This document shows, one piece after another, positions 1 through 7,205 of a DNA stretch of 7,379 nt. Under the pieces are notes generated by a model. It was not told the DNA's origin, did no database searches, and was given only the letters and a program-made list of their open reading frames with translations. The DNA comes from an uncultured Eubacteriales bacterium (GTDB lineage: Bacteria; Bacillota; Clostridia; Monoglobales; Monoglobaceae). The stretch spans positions 1-7,379 of the forward strand of contig CAJKEB010000073.1 in NCBI GenBank assembly GCA_905198865.1. The letters run 5' to 3'. Made by a program: the position numbers and the translations under genes. The first letter of the stretch is position 1; the number at the start of each line of letters is the position of its first letter.

Positions 1-36
1 GGGAGAGGTGTCAGCGGAGCTGACGGAGAGGGCTTA
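1..36. repeat. G-rich palindromic intergenic repeat, possibly cut by the window edge
   Basis: A perfect 6-bp stem, GTCAGC (10-15) and GCTGAC (19-24), closes a 3-nt GGA loop. It is bracketed by two direct copies of GGAGAGG (2-8 and 25-31). The motif resembles short intergenic repeats that I recall from Clostridia genomes, but I cannot confirm copy number from one window. No T-run follows on either strand, so it is not a standard intrinsic terminator. It directly abuts the 19-bp repeat at 37-55 and may be part of one larger element running off the left edge. Confidence 0.45.
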
Positions 37-55
37 GCTCGTCAAACTATAATTT
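37..55 (+). repeat. 19-bp repeat, left copy (inverted partner at 7307-7325)
   Basis: The sequence GCTCGTCAAACTATAATTT occurs here on the plus strand and exactly, in inverted orientation, at 7307-7325. The two copies point inward and bracket the four-gene cluster. Identity stops at both ends of the 19 bp: the flanking bases differ. The unit contains a TATAAT hexamer (48-53 here), but no credible -35 lies 16-18 bp upstream, so I do not call it a promoter. Function unknown; a dispersed intergenic repeat is the simplest reading. Confidence 0.6.
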
Positions 56-69
56 GTATTACAAACCAA

Positions 70-98
70 GGGCTGCTGCGTTACTCACGCAGCAGCCC
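70..98 (-). terminator. Intrinsic terminator after the PPIase gene, possibly bidirectional
   Basis: A perfect 11-bp GC-rich stem, GGGCTGCTGCG (70-80) and CGCAGCAGCCC (88-98), encloses a 7-nt loop. It begins 23 nt past the PPIase stop codon. In the minus direction the stem is preceded by an A-rich stretch and followed by TTGGTTTGT, an imperfect U-tract. In the plus direction it is followed by AAAATTTTTATTT, which could serve a convergent gene beyond the left edge. The stem is strong; only the U-tract quality is mediocre for the minus strand. Confidence 0.8.
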
Positions 99-121
99 AA
101 AATTTTTATTTAAGTTAATGA

Positions 122-1483
122 TTACTCTCCTGTTGATGGAGTAGCTGAGCTTGATGATGCTGATTCCTCTGCTTCAAGTTCATTTTCTGCCGAGATGATG
201 TCGTTCATAACAGCTGCAACATCAACCTTGGCAAGGTTACCCTTATTCTCCTTAATCTTTGTCTGTTCTCTCCAGTAACCCTGGATTTCATAAAGACCTG
301 CAATTCTCTTGATTACATGATAGCCGTATTCGGTCTTAACCGGGTCTGAAACCTCATCAAGCTTGAGCGCAAATGCTGCATTTTCAAACGGCTCAACCAT
401 TTCGCCCTTCTTGAAGGTATAACCTGCTGATGTTGTGCCCGGATCCTTGTTGTAATCTTCAACAAGCTGGTCGAAGTCTGCACCGCCCTTTGCCTGCTCA
501 GCAACACTCTGCGCCGTAGCCAAGCCGGTTGCATCGTCAACAGCGTCCGGGTCAGGTGTTGCTGACGGATCCTGAACTGTCGTGTTGTCTATTGTTGTAA
601 TCAGAACATGCTTTACTGACGCTCTGTCGTCCTTAACATATGCAGACAAGTCAACGCCCTCAGGCATAAACGCTGAAACATCGTCCTCCATAGCGCCCTG
701 AATGTTCTGAGTTCTTACAACCATCTTATAAACTCTCGCATACTCGTTAGGTGAAGACAAGCCCATAGATCTTGCTCTGAGTGTAAATCCGTCCTCGCCA
801 AACTGTGAAACGTAACCGTTAACAGTTGTTGTAACCTGCTGGTCGTCTGACTCTGTCCACTTATCTTCGTCAGGGAGGCACTTCTCACCCTGCTGGATTG
901 TAACAAGATCGTCTATAGCATTGTTATAAGCGTTCTCCTTGATTGTCTCAGAGAGCTTTTTGCCGTCAACTTCCTGCTCCCAGTCAAAATCTGTAAAGTC
1001 ACCTGTTGCATTTTCGCCTTCAACCAAATAATACTGATTCATAGCTTCAGCGTAGATATAGTAGCTGAGGTCTTTGTCTGTCAGCTTTTCATTGCCTACA
1101 ACCGCTACAACCTTACCTTCGAGCTTATTGCCAAGATTGTCGTTCTTGCCTTTACCGACAAAATTCATACACAAAACAGCAATCAAAACTGCCACTACAA
1201 CGCAGCCTGCTATAATACCAACCAAAGCGCCGACTGAGATGCTAACGTTCTTCTTCTGCGGTTTGAGAGCCTCAGTATCAATTTCAGTAAAAGAATCCTC
1301 AAGCTTTTCCTGAGCGTCCTCAACAGCATCCTCAACTGCTTCAACAGTTTCCTGAGCGGCTTCATTAGCGTCATCAATTTCTTCTTTGATTTCTGCCGCT
1401 GCGTCAGCAATCTTTGCACTCACATCGTCCTTCATCTGTTGGACCTTTTCGTCATTCAAAATGTCCTTGTTTTCGTTGTCCAT
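122..1483 (-). CDS. Membrane-anchored parvulin-type peptidyl-prolyl cis-trans isomerase (PrsA/SurA-like foldase)
   Basis: This is a 453-residue extracytoplasmic foldase that should catalyse cis-trans isomerisation of X-Pro bonds in exported proteins. Residues 1-73 are highly acidic and Ala/Glu/Asp-rich, probably helical or coiled coil, and predicted cytoplasmic. Residues 80-109 form one transmembrane segment preceded by KPQKK. Residues 120-285 look like a SurA-type N-terminal chaperone region. The parvulin domain spans about 287-395, with KHVLI (291-295) and GYHVI (387-391) carrying the two conserved histidines, and GADFDQL (334-340) between them. The tail is Glu/Ser-rich. An in-frame TTG at 1489 would lengthen it by two codons, but it sits one base from AGGAGA; the ATG at 1483 lies 7 nt from it, so I use that. 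Unlike Bacillus PrsA it has no N-terminal lipoprotein signal. It is followed by a terminator and probably has its own promoter. The family call is firm; the physiological clients are unknown. Confidence 0.88.
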   Translation of the reverse strand: MDNENKDILNDEKVQQMKDDVSAKIADAAAEIKEEIDDANEAAQETVEAVEDAVEDAQEKLEDSFTEIDTEALKPQKKNVSISVGALVGIIAGCVVVAVLIAVLCMNFVGKGKNDNLGNKLEGKVVAVVGNEKLTDKDLSYYIYAEAMNQYYLVEGENATGDFTDFDWEQEVDGKKLSETIKENAYNNAIDDLVTIQQGEKCLPDEDKWTESDDQQVTTTVNGYVSQFGEDGFTLRARSMGLSSPNEYARVYKMVVRTQNIQGAMEDDVSAFMPEGVDLSAYVKDDRASVKHVLITTIDNTTVQDPSATPDPDAVDDATGLATAQSVAEQAKGGADFDQLVEDYNKDPGTTSAGYTFKKGEMVEPFENAAFALKLDEVSDPVKTEYGYHVIKRIAGLYEIQGYWREQTKIKENKGNLAKVDVAAVMNDIISAENELEAEESASSSSATPSTGE

Positions 1484-1490
1484 CGTCAAT

Positions 1491-1496
1491 TCTCCT
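1491..1496 (-). promoter_or_regulatory. Ribosome binding site of the PPIase gene (decides the start)
   Basis: AGGAGA, within AAAAGGAGA, lies 7 nt upstream of the ATG at 1483 but only 1 nt upstream of the in-frame TTG at 1489. The spacing excludes TTG as an efficient start and supports ATG. Confidence 0.85.
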
Positions 1497-1573
1497 TTTA
1501 TGTTATGTTAATATATTATTTGCTCTTTTTTTACAATACTCAAACAACTAAGACTGTTTAAACTATCTCACCT

Positions 1574-1602
1574 ATTATAATACATATCAATAAGTTTTTC
1601 CA
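1574..1602 (-). promoter_or_regulatory. Predicted sigma-A promoter of the PPIase gene
   Basis: A perfect -10 hexamer TATAAT (1574-1579) is preceded at 17 bp by TGGAAA (1597-1602), which matches four of six bases of the TTGACA consensus. Transcription would begin near 1566, giving a leader of about 83 nt. The spacer lies in the 169-bp gap after mfd, so the PPIase gene can be expressed apart from the glmU-pth-mfd transcript. The -35 overlaps an inverted repeat (1589-1623). Confidence 0.65.
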
Positions 1603-1623
1603 TAGTTGTTGTAAAAACTTATT
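1589..1623. repeat. 11-bp inverted repeat over the PPIase promoter, candidate operator
   Basis: AATAAGTTTTT (1589-1599) and AAAAACTTATT (1613-1623) are perfect reverse complements separated by 13 bp. The proximal arm covers the promoter spacer and half of the -35; the distal arm lies just upstream. No T-run follows the structure in the minus direction, so it is a poor intrinsic terminator for mfd. A regulator-binding site, or an AT-rich UP-like region that is symmetric by chance, are the remaining readings. Confidence 0.5.
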
Positions 1624-1652
1624 AAAATGTTAACAATTTATTCAAAATTATC

Positions 1653-4600
1653 TTAATTATTATAAGTTGCAAGGAACTCCATTATTGCCTTAAGCTCCTT
1701 TAAATACTCAGACCCATGCAGATCCTCTTTTGCTTTATCAAGCTTGATTTCAATCCTTGGTGATTTCGGATTAATTATTCTTACCTGCCTTGGTCTGTTT
1801 TCGATAAGCGCAAGACACGGCTGCATATCGGGAATGTTTTCTTCATCAAACTTGATAAGCACACTCCCGTCACTGCCGATTACGTCCGTTATGCCATAGC
1901 TTGAAGCATACGCCTTGATTAAAGCGATTTCCATAAGGTTTTCTGTCTCCCGCGGAACCGTTCCGTATCTGTCTTCTATCTCGTCATATGCGTCATAGAG
2001 CTCGTCTTGAGTACGGATTGAGGCAACCCTCTTATATGCTGCAAGTCTTTGACTGTGATTCGGCACATAGCTTTCAGAAATAAACGCCGAGACCGGAATA
2101 TCAATACGTGTCTCTGTCTCAGGCTTTACCTCCATTCCCTTAAGCTCTGCCGCCGCTTCTTCAAGCAGACGGCAGTACATCTCGTAACCGACAGCCTCCA
2201 TATGACCGTGCTGCTGCGCTCCGATAAGGTTTCCCGTTCCCCTTATTTCAAGGTCTCGCATCGCTATCTTAAATCCGCTGCCGAACTCGGTGAACTCCTT
2301 TATGGCAAGAAGACGTTTTTCAGCCTCCGGAGTAAGGCTCTTGTTTCTGCGGTAAGTCAGATAAGCATATGCCATGCGGTTTGAGCGGCCGACTCTACCG
2401 CGGAGCTGATAAAGCTGTGCAAGTCCGAGGCGGTCGGAATTCTCGATTATTATTGTATTGACGTTAGGAATATCAAGACCGGTCTCGATTATTGTTGTGC
2501 AGACTAAGACGTCAATCTCTCCCTCTGAAACGTCCATCATTATTTGTTCCAGCTCGCTTTCGTTCATTCTGCCGTGAGCCACAGCAATCCTTGCATTGGG
2601 GACAAGCTTTGCTATACGGTTTGCGACCTTGAATATGCCATCAACACGGTTGTATAAATAATACACCTGTCCGCCTCTGCCGATTTCCTTATTTATTGCC
2701 TCGCGGATGACCTCCTCGTCATATTCCAGAACATAGGTCGATACCGGGAAACGCTCGCTCGGCGGCTCGTTGATTATGCTCATATCACGTATTCCGGTCA
2801 GCGACATATGAAGCGTTCTCGGAATAGGGGTAGCCGAAAGCGTCAGGACATCGACCTCCTTACGCATTTCCTTTATCTTCTCCTTATGCGCAACACCGAA
2901 ACGCTGCTCTTCATCTATGACCAAAAGTCCGAGCTTTTGATATGTGATTGATTTGTTCAGTATCTTATGCGTACCGATTACTATGTCAATCTCACCCGTG
3001 GCAAGACCATTTTTAACGCGTTTTTCCTCGGCGGCGGTACAAAACCTCGACATAAGCGCAACATTTATCGGATAGTCCATCATTCTCTGCTTGAAGGTAT
3101 TGAAATGCTGTGACGCAAGAATGGTTGTCGGGACAAGATACGCCACCTGATACCCCGCGGTAACCGCCTTGAACGCCGCACGCAGTGCAACTTCTGTTTT
3201 TCCGTAGCCAACATCGCCGCAAAGCAGTCTGTCCATCGGATACGGCTTTTCCATATCCTGCTTGACCTCCTCAATACTTCTCAGCTGGTCGTCGGTTTCA
3301 TCGTACGGGAACCTTGCCTCAAAGTCGCTCTGCCACTCGTCGTCCTTCGGGAAGGCTATACCCGGAGTATTTGCGCGCTGTGCGTACAGCTCAATCAGTT
3401 CTTTCGCCATATCGGCAGCCGCGGCTTTGACCTTCTGCTTTGTACGGCTCCACTCGCCGCCGCCCAGCTTGTTCAGCTTTATCCTTGCGCCGTCCTTTGC
3501 GATATGCTTATACACCATGTCAAGCTGATTGGTCGGAACGTACAGGTAATCATCGCCCTTGAAGCGAATCTTTAAATAGTCCTGACGCACTCCCTCAACC
3601 GTCAGCTGTTCAATACCGATATACTGACCTATGCCGTAGTTTCTATGGACTATATAGTCCCCCATGTTAAGATCGGTGAAGTTGTCAATCTTCTCGCCCT
3701 TGACCTTGCCGCGGCGTTTCTTCTTTTTCTTTTCAAGACCAAATATTTCCCGATCAGAAATAACGACTGTCCGCACCATAGGCAGTTCAAAGCCATGCGC
3801 AAGACTGCCGTGAGTTACGATAATACTGCTGTCCGGCGGAATATAGTCGAGTACATCTGTATATGCGCAGTCAAAACCCTCGTCCATAAGCTGTGCAAGA
3901 AGGTTCTTGGCTCTGATTTCACTGCCGCCGAGTACAATGATTTTATATGCGCTCTGCTTATAGTACCTGAGCGACTCGTACAGAAACTGCAGCTTGCCGT
4001 GAAATCCCGCAAGCGACTTGGCTGTAAATGTAATCACACGCTTTGCTCTGTATTCGGGCACGGAATGCGAAATTCCGCTTATGCCGACAAATCTGTGCTT
4101 GGTAAGTCTGCGAACCGCCTTTTTGAGCGGCACAAAATATTCGCCGTCAGCCTTTGGTATTATACCGCGCTCAGCCATATCAGCCGCGTCCTCGGCAAAC
4201 CGCGCTGCCTCCGCCTCGTATGCTTCACTTATCCGGTTGCCGTCGCACCAAAAAACTATAGCGTCATCGCTTATATAATCCATTATAGTCGGCTTTTCCT
4301 TGTATATAAACGGAATATACTTATCGATAGACGGGAACTTTACGCTCTGCTTCAGGCGCTCTGTATCACGCTTCAGCACCACCGCCGCTTTATCCGCTCC
4401 GGCTCTGTTCTTAAAATCCTCATCAGTTAGGAGCTTTTCCAGCTTATTTATCAGTTTTTTACACTCCGCCTCGTCAAGAGTAAGCTCAGACGCAGGCGTA
4501 ATTCTGACCTCGTCACACCTGTCGATTGTACGCTGGGTTACATAGTCAAATGTTCGGATTGAATCGACCTCTGTGTCAAAAAACTCTATTCGGTAAGGAG

Positions 4601-5177
4601 ACCTGCTCCCATGAGGAAAGAAGTCAACTATACCGCCTCTTATGCTGAACTGTCCTGCTCCCTCAACCATATCCTCACGCTTGTAGCCCAGTGCGACAAA
4701 GTTTTCAGCGAGTTCGTCAAGGTCACATTCGCTGCCGACCGACAAAGTCCTGACATATGCGTCATACTTCGCCTTAGGCACAGTGACGCTCAGCAATGCC
4801 TGCGGCGTAGTCACAACGAATGTATTTTTGTTATCCCTCGAAAGCGCGTCCAGCACTGCAAGGCGCTGTCCCGAAATATCACGGCTCTTTGCGTCTACAT
4901 CATAAAACAGCAAGTCCGTCGGTGGATAGTAGAGTACAGCAAAAGCTCCATCACCGATGAAAAATCTCAAATCCTCCGCAAGCTCCTTCGCCTGCGCCTC
5001 GTCAGGCGCAACCACCAGAAGCGGAGATGAAAACTTCACGGCAGCGCAAAAAGCAAGGTGTGCCCTCAATGAATCCGACACACCCGTGACATTAACCGGA
5101 GTAATATTCTGTTTTAAACTGCCCGCCAGCTCATCAAAGTCAGCAAGGCTTTGCATTATGTCATAAAATCCGTTCAT
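1653..5177 (-). CDS. mfd: Transcription-repair coupling factor Mfd (ATP-dependent DNA translocase)
   Basis: Mfd binds RNA polymerase stalled at DNA lesions, pushes it off by translocating on upstream DNA, and recruits UvrA. The product is 1174 residues, normal for the family. The N-terminal third is the UvrB-like module (FSIRGGIVDFFP near 177-188). A lysine/arginine patch (about 483-489) leads into the RNA polymerase interaction domain (about 502-567, containing GDYIVHRNYGIGQY). The motor follows: Walker A GDVGYGKT (654-661), DEEQ (755-758), SATPIPRT (781-788), and QLRGRVGR (924-931). The TRG-type motif RGTGNLIGAQQHGH (979-992) and the C-terminal TRCF domain complete it. All helicase motifs are intact. 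A GTG at 5186 would add three codons and overlap the pth stop as GTGA, but it has no Shine-Dalgarno; the ATG at 5177 has GGGTGAT four nt upstream. Translation is probably coupled to pth. Identification is very secure; only the exact start is open. Confidence 0.97.
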   Translation of the reverse strand: MNGFYDIMQSLADFDELAGSLKQNITPVNVTGVSDSLRAHLAFCAAVKFSSPLLVVAPDEAQAKELAEDLRFFIGDGAFAVLYYPPTDLLFYDVDAKSRDISGQRLAVLDALSRDNKNTFVVTTPQALLSVTVPKAKYDAYVRTLSVGSECDLDELAENFVALGYKREDMVEGAGQFSIRGGIVDFFPHGSRSPYRIEFFDTEVDSIRTFDYVTQRTIDRCDEVRITPASELTLDEAECKKLINKLEKLLTDEDFKNRAGADKAAVVLKRDTERLKQSVKFPSIDKYIPFIYKEKPTIMDYISDDAIVFWCDGNRISEAYEAEAARFAEDAADMAERGIIPKADGEYFVPLKKAVRRLTKHRFVGISGISHSVPEYRAKRVITFTAKSLAGFHGKLQFLYESLRYYKQSAYKIIVLGGSEIRAKNLLAQLMDEGFDCAYTDVLDYIPPDSSIIVTHGSLAHGFELPMVRTVVISDREIFGLEKKKKKRRGKVKGEKIDNFTDLNMGDYIVHRNYGIGQYIGIEQLTVEGVRQDYLKIRFKGDDYLYVPTNQLDMVYKHIAKDGARIKLNKLGGGEWSRTKQKVKAAAADMAKELIELYAQRANTPGIAFPKDDEWQSDFEARFPYDETDDQLRSIEEVKQDMEKPYPMDRLLCGDVGYGKTEVALRAAFKAVTAGYQVAYLVPTTILASQHFNTFKQRMMDYPINVALMSRFCTAAEEKRVKNGLATGEIDIVIGTHKILNKSITYQKLGLLVIDEEQRFGVAHKEKIKEMRKEVDVLTLSATPIPRTLHMSLTGIRDMSIINEPPSERFPVSTYVLEYDEEVIREAINKEIGRGGQVYYLYNRVDGIFKVANRIAKLVPNARIAVAHGRMNESELEQIMMDVSEGEIDVLVCTTIIETGLDIPNVNTIIIENSDRLGLAQLYQLRGRVGRSNRMAYAYLTYRRNKSLTPEAEKRLLAIKEFTEFGSGFKIAMRDLEIRGTGNLIGAQQHGHMEAVGYEMYCRLLEEAAAELKGMEVKPETETRIDIPVSAFISESYVPNHSQRLAAYKRVASIRTQDELYDAYDEIEDRYGTVPRETENLMEIALIKAYASSYGITDVIGSDGSVLIKFDEENIPDMQPCLALIENRPRQVRIINPKSPRIEIKLDKAKEDLHGSEYLKELKAIMEFLATYNN

Positions 5178-5181
5178 GGTT

Positions 5182-5188
5182 ATCACCC
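5182..5188 (-). promoter_or_regulatory. Ribosome binding site of mfd, embedded in the end of pth
   Basis: GGGTGAT, complementary to the 3' part of the anti-Shine-Dalgarno, lies 4 nt upstream of the mfd ATG at 5177. It contains the last glycine codon and the TGA stop of pth, so a ribosome terminating on pth stands on the mfd initiation region. The alternative GTG at 5186 has only AT-rich sequence before it. Confidence 0.6.
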
Positions 5189-5749
5189 GTTATATTTTTG
5201 TACGGCTGACTGTACGTCGTTTGTAATTATTTCTTCAATCGCCTTTACGGCGCGAACCGCAGTATCTACAAGCACCTCAGTCTCCGACTTTGTGAACTTG
5301 CCCAGGACAAAATCGCAGATTGCTTCGTGCTCGTCTGCATCAGGACTGCCGATGCCGATTTTGACTCTCGGGAATTGGTCAGAATTGAGATGGAGTATTA
5401 TGCTCTTGAGCCCGTTGTGACCACCGGCGCTGCCGCTTTTGCGAATTCTGAGCTTGCCCAGAGCCATTGACTTGTCGTCTGATATGACGATTATATTCTC
5501 AGCCGGAATATCATAGTAATCCGCAATAGGTCCGACAGCCTCGCCGCTTAAATTCATAAAGGTAGTGGGCTTGACGGCGATAACCTTCTCGCCGCCGACT
5601 ATGCCCGTTCCCGTTTCTGCGCGGAACTTGCTTGACCTGAACTTTATATCATTTTTGGCACAAAACGCGTCAATCACATCATAACCGATATTGTGCCGTG
5701 TATTCACATATTTACTGCCCGGGTTTCCCAGCCCGACTATCATATACAT
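5183..5749 (-). CDS. pth: Peptidyl-tRNA hydrolase
   Basis: Pth cleaves the ester bond of peptidyl-tRNAs that drop off ribosomes, recycling tRNA in the cytoplasm. The 188 residues match the usual bacterial length. The N-terminal signature is complete: GLGNPG (6-11) and TRHNIGYD (17-24), with the catalytic histidine at 19. N9, N66 (in TTFMNLSG), D91 and N112 (in GSAGGHNGLKS) correspond to the substrate-binding and catalytic residues known from the E. coli enzyme. The loop after D91 reads DDKSMALGK rather than the common DDLDLPLGK form. AAGGAG lies 13 nt before the ATG at 5749, a long spacing; a second ATG two codons in (5743) is even further away, so 5749 is kept. The gene sits 31 bp after glmU and its stop codon lies within the mfd ribosome binding site, indicating one operon. 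Confidence 0.96.
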   Translation of the reverse strand: MYMIVGLGNPGSKYVNTRHNIGYDVIDAFCAKNDIKFRSSKFRAETGTGIVGGEKVIAVKPTTFMNLSGEAVGPIADYYDIPAENIIVISDDKSMALGKLRIRKSGSAGGHNGLKSIILHLNSDQFPRVKIGIGSPDADEHEAICDFVLGKFTKSETEVLVDTAVRAVKAIEEIITNDVQSAVQKYNG

Positions 5750-5762
5750 TATATTAATGCCG

Positions 5763-5768
5763 CTCCTT
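5763..5768 (-). promoter_or_regulatory. Ribosome binding site of pth
   Basis: AAGGAG lies 13 nt before the ATG at 5749 in the 31-bp gap between glmU and pth. The distance is longer than the usual 5-9 nt, which suggests moderate initiation or help from ribosomes finishing glmU. Confidence 0.65.
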
Positions 5769-5780
5769 AGATTATGCTTA

Positions 5781-7169
5781 TTATTTATCCTGCTTTTTAT
5801 CGCTCTTTTTGCCGGTCTTTCTCTTTGCTGTCCACTGTTCTTTTACCACCTGCTTTGAACGCGCGATTGCGAGTGATTCAGCCGGAACCTCATCGGTAAT
5901 GGTCGAGCCTGCGGCTGTGTATGCGCCGTGTCTTACAACCACCGGTGAGACGAGGTTTGTATTGCAGCCGATGAAGCAGTCGTCCTCAATTACAGAACGG
6001 TGCTTGTTTTCACCGTCATAATTAACAACAACCGTTCCGCAGCCGAAGTTAACCCTCTTGCCGACATCCGCGTCGCCGATATAAGTGAGGTGCGCAACCT
6101 TAGTGCCATCGTCGATTGTTGAGTTCTTTATCTCGACAAAGTCGCCTATCTTAACGTCCGAGCCAACCTTTGTACCGGGTCTTAAATATGCAAACGGACC
6201 CACATTTGTGTTTGAGCCGACCTCACTGTCGATGCCGACCGTCTTTAATACAGTGGTATTATCGCCGATTTTGCAGTTATTCAAAGTCGAATCCGAGCCT
6301 ATGACGCAGTTCTCACCGATAACCGTATTGCCCTCAAGCACAGTTCCCGGATATATGACCGTATCTCTGCCGACCTTGACGTTTGTGGTAATCTGGACTT
6401 TGTCCGGGTCGATAATCGTAACACCGCTGAGCATAAGCGCTTCGACCTTGCGGCGGTTGAGGATTTTGCCGACCTGTGAGAGCTGGAGCTTGTCGTTAAC
6501 ACCCAAAATTTGCTCCAAGTCAGTGATATATGCGCCGACCTTTTCGCCCTCGCTCAGCATGATTTCTACAACATCGGTGATGTAGTATTCGCCCTGAGCA
6601 TTGTCGTTCGTAATCTTTGAAAGAGCGTCTCTCAGCTTCTGGATATCAAAGAAGTACATACCCGAATTAATCTCTTTGATTTCCTTCTCGTCGTCGTTTG
6701 CGTCCTTTTGCTCAACAATTTTGACGATTTCGCCGTTCTCTCTGACAATCCTGCCGTAACCGTAGGGATTGTCGATATTTGCGGTGATTACTGTTGCAGC
6801 TCTCTTCTTTCTGCTGTGATCCTCACGCACACGCTTGAGTGTCTCGGCCTCGATAAGCGGCGCATCGCCGTAAAGAACCATAACAGTACCCTCGACGTTC
6901 TTTATCTTCTCTATTCCCTGCATAACAGCATGACCTGTGCCGAGCTGCTCATACTGATAGGCATAAGTAACCCTGTCGCCCAGGTATTCCTTAACGTCCT
7001 CTGCCTTATGGCCGATGACAACTATATTTTCATCACTGCCTGCATCACAGGCGGTATCGACAACCCATTCGACCAGCGCCTTGCCGGCAGCCTGCTGAAG
7101 CGGCTTTGCAATGTTTGATTTCATTCTCTTGCCCTCTCCTGCGGCAAGTATTATGCTGTAGAGTCCCAT
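5781..7169 (-). CDS. glmU: Bifunctional UDP-N-acetylglucosamine pyrophosphorylase / glucosamine-1-phosphate N-acetyltransferase
   Basis: GlmU acetylates glucosamine-1-phosphate with acetyl-CoA and then couples the product to UTP, giving UDP-GlcNAc for peptidoglycan and other cell-wall polymers. The product is 462 residues, typical length. The N-terminal pyrophosphorylase domain (about 1-227) has LAAGEGKRMKS (8-18), K22, QLGTGHAV (75-82), GDAPLI (101-106, with the metal-binding aspartate), EINSG (166-170) and GVND (223-226). The C-terminal left-handed beta-helix (about 250-446) shows hexapeptide repeats and the acetyltransferase residues R330, K348, H360 (in AHLTY), N374 and NYDG (383-386). 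The C-terminus is lysine-rich. The frame can extend to a TTG at 7184, but that codon lies upstream of, and overlaps, the GGAGGA ribosome binding site; the ATG at 7169 lies 7 nt after it and gives the standard GlmU N-terminus. It is the first gene of the glmU-pth-mfd operon, behind a strong promoter. Confidence 0.97.
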   Translation of the reverse strand: MGLYSIILAAGEGKRMKSNIAKPLQQAAGKALVEWVVDTACDAGSDENIVVIGHKAEDVKEYLGDRVTYAYQYEQLGTGHAVMQGIEKIKNVEGTVMVLYGDAPLIEAETLKRVREDHSRKKRAATVITANIDNPYGYGRIVRENGEIVKIVEQKDANDDEKEIKEINSGMYFFDIQKLRDALSKITNDNAQGEYYITDVVEIMLSEGEKVGAYITDLEQILGVNDKLQLSQVGKILNRRKVEALMLSGVTIIDPDKVQITTNVKVGRDTVIYPGTVLEGNTVIGENCVIGSDSTLNNCKIGDNTTVLKTVGIDSEVGSNTNVGPFAYLRPGTKVGSDVKIGDFVEIKNSTIDDGTKVAHLTYIGDADVGKRVNFGCGTVVVNYDGENKHRSVIEDDCFIGCNTNLVSPVVVRHGAYTAAGSTITDEVPAESLAIARSKQVVKEQWTAKRKTGKKSDKKQDK

Positions 7170-7176
7170 ATTTAAT

Positions 7177-7182
7177 TCCTCC
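7177..7182 (-). promoter_or_regulatory. Ribosome binding site of glmU (decides the start)
   Basis: GGAGGA lies 7 nt upstream of the ATG at 7169, an ideal distance. The upstream TTG at 7184 overlaps this element and so cannot be served by it. Confidence 0.9.
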
Positions 7183-7205
7183 AAATTGTAATATACTAAT
7201 TATAT

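Noticed and set aside
48..53. TATAAT inside the 19-bp repeat as a promoter
   Set aside because: Neither copy has a recognisable -35 or an extended TG at the right distance, so the hexamer alone is insufficient.
1484..1573. Leader of the PPIase gene as a riboswitch or T-box
   Set aside because: The leader of about 83 nt is AT-rich, with only weak short pairings such as AAACA/TGTTT. I see no T-box, no conserved riboswitch core and no terminator-antiterminator pair.
3717..3731. A-rich lysine codon run in mfd as a programmed frameshift site
   Set aside because: The zero frame continues through intact, well-conserved Mfd domains. The five lysines followed by two arginines are better read as a basic linker before the RNA polymerase interaction domain.
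3645..4430. 261-codon open frame on the plus strand inside mfd
   Set aside because: It lies wholly antisense to the conserved middle of mfd, has no convincing ribosome binding site or recognisable domain, and is explained as a shadow of the coding strand. The same holds for the shorter antisense frames at 4611-5030, 6085-6585 and 6708-7118.
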